This document shows, piece by piece, positions 57,726 to 64,000 of a stretch of 64,000 nt of DNA. The stretch's first letter is position 1. Each line of letters begins with the position of its first letter. A model generated the notes under the pieces. That model was not told the DNA's origin and ran no database searches. It saw nothing but the letters and a program-made list of their open reading frames with translations. This DNA is from Paraphoma chrysanthemicola (Eukaryota; Ascomycota; Dothideomycetes; Pleosporales; Phaeosphaeriaceae): contig JAGMWG010000001.1 in the NCBI GenBank assembly GCA_020744225.1, positions 2,480,001-2,544,000 of the forward strand, in the 5' to 3' direction. The translations under genes were made by a program, and so were the position numbers.

Positions 57726-58312
57726 CTAGTTGATCGCCACCCCGGTGCCTTCACTGTTCAAGATCTCAGAGTCCAAGAACTGGTCTGGAACAGTGGGCTC
57801 AACGCTGTCCATGTACTCCAAGAAATTCTCAAATGCCGTATCATCCAGGGTGGTCAGGTTGAACTGGCGGCCCTGAACGACGCCAGTATCCGGGCGCAGG
57901 CAGTCACCCTCCTTCTCCGCCAAGCCGCGTCTCTTCGAAGCAAATGACCAGCGGCCGCCGGTAATCTGGTTGGCCAGGTTGAAAACGCACCAATTAGGTG
58001 ATGTAGTGCGGTCCGCGCGGATCTGGACATTGCAGCCCTCACCTCGGCCAAAGGTGCCGACGTTTGCAGGGTTCGGCAGGTTCTGGAAGTAGATGGCACC
58101 TTTAGCTTGGCCACTGCTCACACCACAGCAGACGTTGGCGTTGATGTTGCTGCACACTACGAAGTTACCTAGTCACAGAATCATCAGTTTCTTGAATTAT
58201 TAGGAAGCTATCGGGGGGAGGTACCGCTGCATTGACCGGAACTGGCGTAGAGATTGATGTTCACAGCAGAGACGGTGCTAGCGAGGATCAGGAGCTGGGT
58301 GAAGAACTGCAT
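57726..58312 (-). CDS. Small secreted Cys-rich protein, 176 aa
   Basis: Exons on the minus strand: 58312-58225 and 58168-57726, phase 1 intron of 56 nt, joined at QCSG|NFVVCSNIN. A signal peptide is clear: MQFFTQLLILASTVSA, with cleavage probably after Ala17 region. The mature part has seven Cys (GQC, VVC, VCC pair, EGC, NWC, GDC) and no repeats. Such proteins serve as cell-wall proteins or effectors in fungi; I do not recognise this one, so no role is claimed. TATA-like TTATATAC at 58409-58416 (minus-strand GTATATAA) is about 100 bases upstream. It lies in a gene-poor setting. Confidence 0.8.
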
Positions 58313-58408
58313 TTTGAAATGATGTCGAGCTGCGTGAGTCACTGGAGTGAATGCTTGTGTTCGAATTGAAGCTGGAGTGATGATTTTCAACACTGTCTGT
58401 TCATCGTC

Positions 58409-58416
58409 TTATATAC
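58409..58416 (-). promoter_or_regulatory. TATA box of the secreted Cys-rich protein gene
   Basis: Reads GTATATAA on the minus strand, 97-104 bases before the ATG at 58312, a usual distance for fungal genes with a short leader. Confidence 0.45.
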
Positions 58417-61400
58417 TGTAGGTCATGGTCGCCCATCGGGCCGAAGCGCTAGGCATTTCATGGTATGAAAGAAACTAATGCGATGCATGGTCGAATGCAA
58501 AATCGATACATTTGTTGACCCACACAGTTCTTCCCTATGTGGTTCAGCCATGTGAGTAGGGTTCCAGTTTGTAAGCTAACTTCCTTGCACAAATGCAGCT
58601 CTCTAGGGTGAGCAATGTGTAGATGCAGGGATTATTATAGGTTAGGATGACACGCAGTTTGTGTAACCCTTTGTGTAACAATTGGAATTTCAGGATAATC
58701 AATCGACCCATAAGCTTTGTATTCTATACTTACAGAGTTTTCAAATTCTGATCATAATTGTTCCGCGCAAGCTGTGTCAGTGGTCATGGATTTTGTTGAT
58801 GTTCTGTTACTCATATCACGATCGTGTTCATTCCGACTGTGTTCTGCTAGAAGTTCGCCAAGCTTCCTTCCAAATGTTCGGCAACTTTTGTGCCTAGTCC
58901 GTACGAGCTGAGAACTTTTTGGCTCTTAATATCGAGATACGAGTTCATGACCTTTGCCGGTAATACGAGCTTACCATCGTCCCAAGTTTCGCAATCTCAA
59001 CGAATCGGAAGTGTACCTGGATTTGGATAACGGGTAATATTCATGGCTTGTTTGAGCTAAAGAATCGAATTCACTCAAGGCTTTCACATGCCACAGCCGA
59101 TGCTTTTGAATAACATAGTCTTTTCATGGGAAATAGCTAGGAAGATAGATGTAATTTTCGCGGAACGAGTTAAACGCTGTCCGAGTGATTGAATCTAGTC
59201 AAATCACCTGTTAGGTGTGTGAGGGGTCCTGGACGAATATCTGAGTCGTTGATGCGAGGATAGCGGGGAATAACGGACGAAAGCAGAATCATTGCGAGAA
59301 TGGTGAGATCAATAAATTATCTGCATGCTCAGTAGGAACAATCCTCGAACAATCCTTGAATACACGGAGATTGATTGACCGGTTTTGTCTTCCAACTCGA
59401 AGTCCAGCCGCGGATTCTCCGCAGCTATGCCCAGTCTGGCCGACATGGCCAAGTCGTTTGACTAAAACGTCTGTCTGTTTGATGCAGTGTGCTTCACCAC
59501 TTATCCGTGTATGTAGTCTATCATGTTGATAAGATGGTTGAAGAATGAGTAATGGTCGCACAGCATTGTATCCAGAGTTGGTGGTCTTGCTTGAAACAGA
59601 TTGGCGTCCGAAGCACCATCCTTTTCAAACAGCTGTTCAGAACGAGAACAGGTTGTGTTATGCGACGGGACAGAGTATGGAGAGTTCTTTGCCGAGCACA
59701 TAGGCACGGACACCGGACAATGTGACAATAGAAGAACTTTGCAGGTGCGCTATCCCCCTTGATGGTACATTCACGTATTAGCGTCCAACTGCATTTGATC
59801 CTCTTTCGCGCAAGGATGATCCGCTGGCATCAAAACTTCCCCACCGGAGCAGTCGCCGAGTGACCGAGACTGCCTCATGAGACCAACAGGCATCAACCAG
59901 GGCCTGTTCAGACAGGTCTATCTCAGCGTGCTGACCTCGGCCCGACCAGTCTGTCTCCTCAAAATCTAGCACTTGCTCGAGATTGACGCTGCTTTGATAC
60001 TGATACCGCTGGGTTGGCCGCGAACTTTGATCTTGCTCATTCAACGTGCCAAAACTCTGCCTTGACATAGCTAAATGAAACTTTGAAATGGCTGTAGATG
60101 CGACCGAGTAGTACATGCAAAATAACTTCTTCTGGTTGTTCCTAGTGCAAATGGCGGCCCATGCACTGTGTCTCCTGCATTGCTCTGCTGATTTTGGACA
60201 ATCAAGTTTTGGCATGTCATATAAGGACGCATCGTTGCTACGTTCACTGCGATTTCTTCGGTCTCATGATCGATGTCGGTTGAGAATTTTCGGCCGTTGA
60301 CCCATTTGTCGAAAAGATTGGACCCGGCCAATGTCGTGACCGGCGCAGTCCTGCGAAGCCTCGTGGGTGTTTTCCATTATGCTGGGAACACTTGGATTCG
60401 GTCCAGAACGTTCGAAGTACTTCGTCTGGGCATAGTCTGCGTAAAGCCTGCATACACATGTCAAGATGCTAGAATTTAGCGCCCTCATCAAGCTCGAGAT
60501 ATTACTATCCTCTACACTAGGACCTTATGGTAAATGAGCCTGTCTTCCTTAAGAATATGCTTACTTAGACAAAATTCTGATCGTTCCAAATGGTGAACAA
60601 CATGTAAGCAAGTATAGAAGGTAGTGGTTGATGTCGACGCTCATCATCTCCTCATCCAGGTGGGCCCAGTATTTCGGAAACGATAATTGCAGCATCAACG
60701 AGGACGGCGACCCAAGGTTTATGTGCTCAGATGATCTCTGTGCTCCGATTTACTGTGCCCTCAGAAGGCCAAAGGCGTGCTTTCAGGCTATCGATCGTGA
60801 AGTAGAAGTGTGTTCCCTCCATATCAAAAGCCCCATGTCAGCCTTGTACAACATGAAATTGAACAAGCGAGTACATCCTTCGCACACGAAATTTAAGTAC
60901 AGCAAGATGCGCAATTGCCGCCTCGGCCCCGTCACGAACCGCAATACAAGCATGCCGACATGATTCCAGCTGGGCCTTAATGGATGTCAGCCAAGATCGT
61001 ACCTCATCAACAAAACAATGAGCTTAGATAAAGTTTGTTCTCGTGGGGCTGACCGGAAATGTCTTGGTGCCCGTTGCAGAAAATGAGGCCCAACCGATGC
61101 TTCGCTTTCTTCCTCAACAACAATTACGCTTGTCTCTTTCGAGCCAGAAGCTCCCCTCATCATATGTGGTGGTACGGATGTACTGAACACACCTTGAATA
61201 TCAGGGCTGCCGGGCAACGGTACTTCGACTTTGGCCGCTCGTATGACATTGCTCTGGCCCTATGATGGTGTCAGGTGACATCCATTCGTTACCATCATGG
61301 AGCCTCTCTAAAAAAAAGCCTCCAATCATACTCGTCAGCGTGCCCACGAGTCCTTTTGTTGTGCCACCTGTACTTCTACCGCGTGCACGTTCGCGCCTGC

Positions 61401-61639
61401 GGCACAGCGTTCAGGAATGCCGACCCGTGTATTCTTTCTCTTCAGCTGAGACAAAAGCTCACACGTATTAATGGAACGCATCAATGCTCCAGAACGCGCA
61501 GTTGGGAAATTTGCTTTCTCTATTCTCTAGGCGGCATGAGAGCCATGGATCCACCCCCACCCAACATCAACATACCAATTCCATCCATCTCTTGCTTACA
61601 ACTTCATCAATCAAGCACACAATCTTCACCCCAACTCAT
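58417..61639. other. Gene-poor, AT-richer interval
   Basis: 3.2 kb with only short, unlike frames on both strands. I see no transposon ends, tandem repeats, tRNA or rRNA. It may be decayed repeat DNA, but no parent element is visible here. Confidence 0.5.
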
Positions 61640-62875
61640 CTAAATCGACACCCTCCTCTCAACAACCCTATCCTCAAACCCCCTGCCCTCCGCACCCTCC
61701 TCTCCATCTTCCTGCCTCACACCCTTCCACGCCTTCCTCCCACCCACACCATACACCTTCTCGCCCGCCAGATAGTAATACTTCTCAATCGTATGCAAGC
61801 CCAGACTCCACTCCATTTCATTCTCCAACTTGTCCCTGATCTGCTTGAACGACATGTTCAACGTATCATGCCAGACGACAATACACGTCTTTTCAAACGC
61901 ACGGGCAGGAAGTTTGCGCTTCTTGGTCTGCGGCTGCTGAGCTTCGGCTTCTGGCTCGACAAGTCGCTTTGCACCAGCACTCGACACCATAGTCTCGACT
62001 TGTTGCGCATTGTCGTCCTCGGCAACAGGCGAAATCGCACTCCACTTCTTCGCCCGCGGCGTGCCCCGACGCTTAACATTTCTGCCTACCCCATCCACAC
62101 TGATCTGCCCCTCGTCTTTAACCCCATATCGTTTCTTCAATCGCAGCAAACACCGAATATGCCGTTTCCGCACCGCTTCGTCCGTAATGACATCGTGCGG
62201 AAATGCTTTGCTGTACACTTCCGCGGCTTTGGTGTAGGTGAGTTGTTGCTCGTCCATGAGATGGATAATGTATGCGTTGTTGTGGTCTTCGGTTGGGCCG
62301 AAGGGGAATTCGCCTTGCACGGGGGCTGGGATGGGGGCGTTGGGGCGGAGGCCGATTCGAGGGGGCATGTTAAGTGAGATTATGGATTGGTAAGGCAGCT
62401 TTTGGACTTCGAGCGCGGCTTCGGCGTTGCGGTCGGGCTTGATAGGGCGTTTGACCATACGCGCGCGAGGGGCAGTGGGTGCCGCAACCCGTGTGGTGTC
62501 TTCTAGCGGGCGCTTCTTGGAGGAGGATGGGGTTGTGGCTTTTGCTCGGGCGGTGGCTTGCTCGATCCTCACTTTGAAGGTATTGTTCTTGTCTTGGACG
62601 TCTTCTGTGTCGTTGGAGTTGGGGGTGTCCTCTGCAGGCGCATCAGACATGTCCGCATCCTCGTCGACATCTTCCCATTCTTGCTCTGATCCCAAGTCTG
62701 AAGGCGCAGATGATAGTGGAGATGCGCTGCCATCCGAAGCGTGATAGTGGTAGGCCTGAGCATCCATGATCTTGAGGTCGACAGAGGACCAAACAAGGCC
62801 AGTGTTCTCGGACTTGGGCGTGGTGGTGGCCAGGGTGGCAGGAGTGGACGAAGTAGCAGACATGCTTCCGTCCAT
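61640..62875 (-). CDS. Unknown nuclear-type protein, 411 aa
   Basis: Single exon from ATG 62875 (MDGSMSATSSTPATLATTTP). The first 140 residues are Ser/Thr/Asp-rich, with an acidic run (SEQEWEDVDEDADMSDAPAE). Basic patches (SSKKRPLEDTTRVAAPTAP, KKRKLPARAFEK) look like nuclear signals. Two helical regions recall HTH/Myb-like folds: AYIIHLMDEQQLTYTKAAEVY...VRKRHIRCLLRLKKRYG, and FKQIRDKLENEMEWSLGLHT. This suggests a DNA-binding or chromatin protein, by inference. I do not know the family. The open frame extends upstream to 62935 only from a GTG. Confidence 0.7.
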   Translation of the reverse strand: MDGSMSATSSTPATLATTTPKSENTGLVWSSVDLKIMDAQAYHYHASDGSASPLSSAPSDLGSEQEWEDVDEDADMSDAPAEDTPNSNDTEDVQDKNNTFKVRIEQATARAKATTPSSSKKRPLEDTTRVAAPTAPRARMVKRPIKPDRNAEAALEVQKLPYQSIISLNMPPRIGLRPNAPIPAPVQGEFPFGPTEDHNNAYIIHLMDEQQLTYTKAAEVYSKAFPHDVITDEAVRKRHIRCLLRLKKRYGVKDEGQISVDGVGRNVKRRGTPRAKKWSAISPVAEDDNAQQVETMVSSAGAKRLVEPEAEAQQPQTKKRKLPARAFEKTCIVVWHDTLNMSFKQIRDKLENEMEWSLGLHTIEKYYYLAGEKVYGVGGRKAWKGVRQEDGEEGAEGRGFEDRVVERRVSI

Positions 62876-63564
62876 AGGTCTAGGGCTTGTTGTGTAGGTG
62901 TAATGCTTGTGTGCTAGAAAGCAACTACTCGCCACGTGCGGTGAGTGAGCAAACTGACAATCTCAGATCGCGCTCCTGGCTGCATTAGAGAAGCTTAGAG
63001 ATTTAGTCCTGGTTGGTGAGTGGAGGTTGGGGCGGAGTGTACGCGTTTGTTGAGAGTAGTAGAAGGCCCAAAAAGTCCTTGTGCATTCTATGCTGTATGC
63101 TTCGGCAGGGTGGGTCGTTGCCAGATTTCGCAGGTTGATTGGAAAAGGGAGTTGAGCAGTAGCGGTGGCGACAGGATAGTGTTGTGGTGGGAGCATGGTG
63201 GGTGAGAACTTTATACGCAGTGGTTCGGTGGAGAGGAGGGTGACAGTGAGGGTTCAGCACAAACGATCGTTGGGGTACTAACCCAGGCGCTTTGCACCTT
63301 CGTCATCGCCTCGAATGAGCCGTGCGTCTCATTGTTTCACCAAGTCAAACGCCTCTCACAGTGGAAGTTCAGAGGAAACACTACATTGTATATTGTAAAA
63401 GGGTATATGGCTGTGTGTATATGTCTGCGCGCGTCAGTAACAGTTTCAGTAGGTTGATGGGGAGTGACTTACAATGGCGACTCTGTCTCCTCTCAGAACC
63501 CAAGCCAGAGAACATCCAGGTACTTAATAACATAGTAGATCATCTCATCGCCAAATGATGTCAT
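62876..63564. other. Intergenic, unknown nuclear protein and prenylcysteine oxidase
   Basis: 690 bases holding the upstream region of the minus-strand gene at 61640-62875 and the 3' flank of the next one. No gene seen. Confidence 0.45.
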
Positions 63565-64000
63565 CTACAAATCCTCTTGCCAAAGCTCCGCGCCGGCGTC
63601 GATATCGAAGGGCGCTTTCACCTGCGTCTTCACCTCTTCTTCCTTCTTGCCCACCAACCACTCATCCCTAATCAGACGCGCCACATTTTTGCCGCTGAGA
63701 GCACTCGTCTCCATCGTGCTGATGAAGCTTTCAATGCCGCTCGTGTACCATAGCCCGTCATCGAGCTTAATCTCCTCAAAGGTCACGCGCGGATACTCGC
63801 GCGGGTAGGAGTTCCAAATTTTGTGGTGGATCCAGGATACGGTACCGTTGATGTTGCCGTAGTCGGCTTCGTCTTGGGATACCTCAGCACCAAGAAAAGC
63901 AGAGAGGTCCACCGCCTTGATGCGTGCAGGAGAAAAGATCTTGTAGATGTACTCAAGACGAGGAGGCCGGGCTCCAAGATTCACAAACTGATTGTGAATG
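63565..64000 (-). CDS. Prenylcysteine oxidase/lyase, 3' end only (partial)
   Basis: The C-terminal 144 codons of a FAD-dependent prenylcysteine oxidase, which frees cysteine from degraded prenylated proteins in lysosome or vacuole-like compartments. The C-terminal prenylcysteine lyase domain shows RLEYIYKIFSPARI, GTVSWIHHKIWNSYPREYPR, LDDGLWYTSGIESFISTMET and ALSGKNVARLI. The 5' part lies beyond base 64000, so start and FAD domain are not visible. No frameshift or stop is seen in the visible portion. Confidence 0.85.
   Translation of the reverse strand, partial: IHNQFVNLGARPPRLEYIYKIFSPARIKAVDLSAFLGAEVSQDEADYGNINGTVSWIHHKIWNSYPREYPRVTFEEIKLDDGLWYTSGIESFISTMETSALSGKNVARLIRDEWLVGKKEEEVKTQVKAPFDIDAGAELWQEDL

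Noticed and set aside
1..64000. A secondary-metabolite cluster or mobile element
   Set aside because: No PKS, NRPS, terpene cyclase, P450, transposase or terminal repeats seen; transporter and dioxygenase are not adjacent.

Overview
This window is nuclear DNA of a filamentous ascomycete (Pezizomycotina; a Dothideomycetes-like genome is my inference from gene content, not something I could test). The genes are split by short introns, mostly 48-60 nt, with GT..AG ends and CTAAC or CTGAC branch sites. Intergenic leaders are pyrimidine-rich, and both strands are used without operons. I rebuilt the gene models by splicing exons in frame; residue positions refer to these rebuilt proteins.

Layout. 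1-1.9 kb: no gene seen. 1.9-13 kb: housekeeping block with a type I metacaspase, mitochondrial IF-2, an intron-containing tRNA-Asp(GUC), an UNC-50 family Golgi protein (minus strand), and the mRNA 3'-end processing factor Rna14 head-to-head with it. 13-18.7 kb: an Argonaute with an intact catalytic D-D-H set behind a long leader that has a TATA box, a probable leader intron and an upstream ORF. 20.7-28.7 kb: a PP28/PDAP1-like phosphoprotein, an HNH-type protein, a BTB/POZ gene, an EthD-domain gene, a second BTB gene broken by a one-base frameshift, then a minus-strand group of small membrane-anchored proteins that look like diverged tandem copies. 28.7-31.7 kb: gene-poor. 31.7-33.5 kb: a 12-TM hexose transporter. 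35.4-56.1 kb: dense metabolism and housekeeping, with a Sec14/CRAL-TRIO protein, an FBXO21-like F-box protein, uracil-DNA glycosylase, a five-exon conidiation-type KGG-repeat gene, ureidoglycolate lyase, eIF2A, a small hydrophilic protein, an ER alpha-1,2-mannosidase (GH47), a protein resembling HeLo/DUF7580 cell-death-associated proteins, an unknown helical protein and a TfdA-like dioxygenase. 57.7-58.3 kb: a small secreted Cys-rich protein. 58.3-61.6 kb: gene-poor. 61.6-64 kb: an unknown nuclear-type protein and the 3' end of a prenylcysteine oxidase gene cut by the window edge.

I see no biosynthetic gene cluster, intact transposon, CRISPR array or rRNA. The genes mostly act independently: translation (IF-2, eIF2A, tRNA), RNA processing and silencing (Rna14, Argonaute), secretory pathway (UNC-50, GH47, Sec14-like), DNA repair (UNG) and stress or conidiation (KGG-repeat protein, small hydrophilic protein, metacaspase). 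The most unusual items are the repeat-per-exon KGG gene with a likely GC-AG intron, the frameshifted BTB gene, the tandem QYGTI-motif membrane proteins, and the uORF and leader intron in front of Argonaute.
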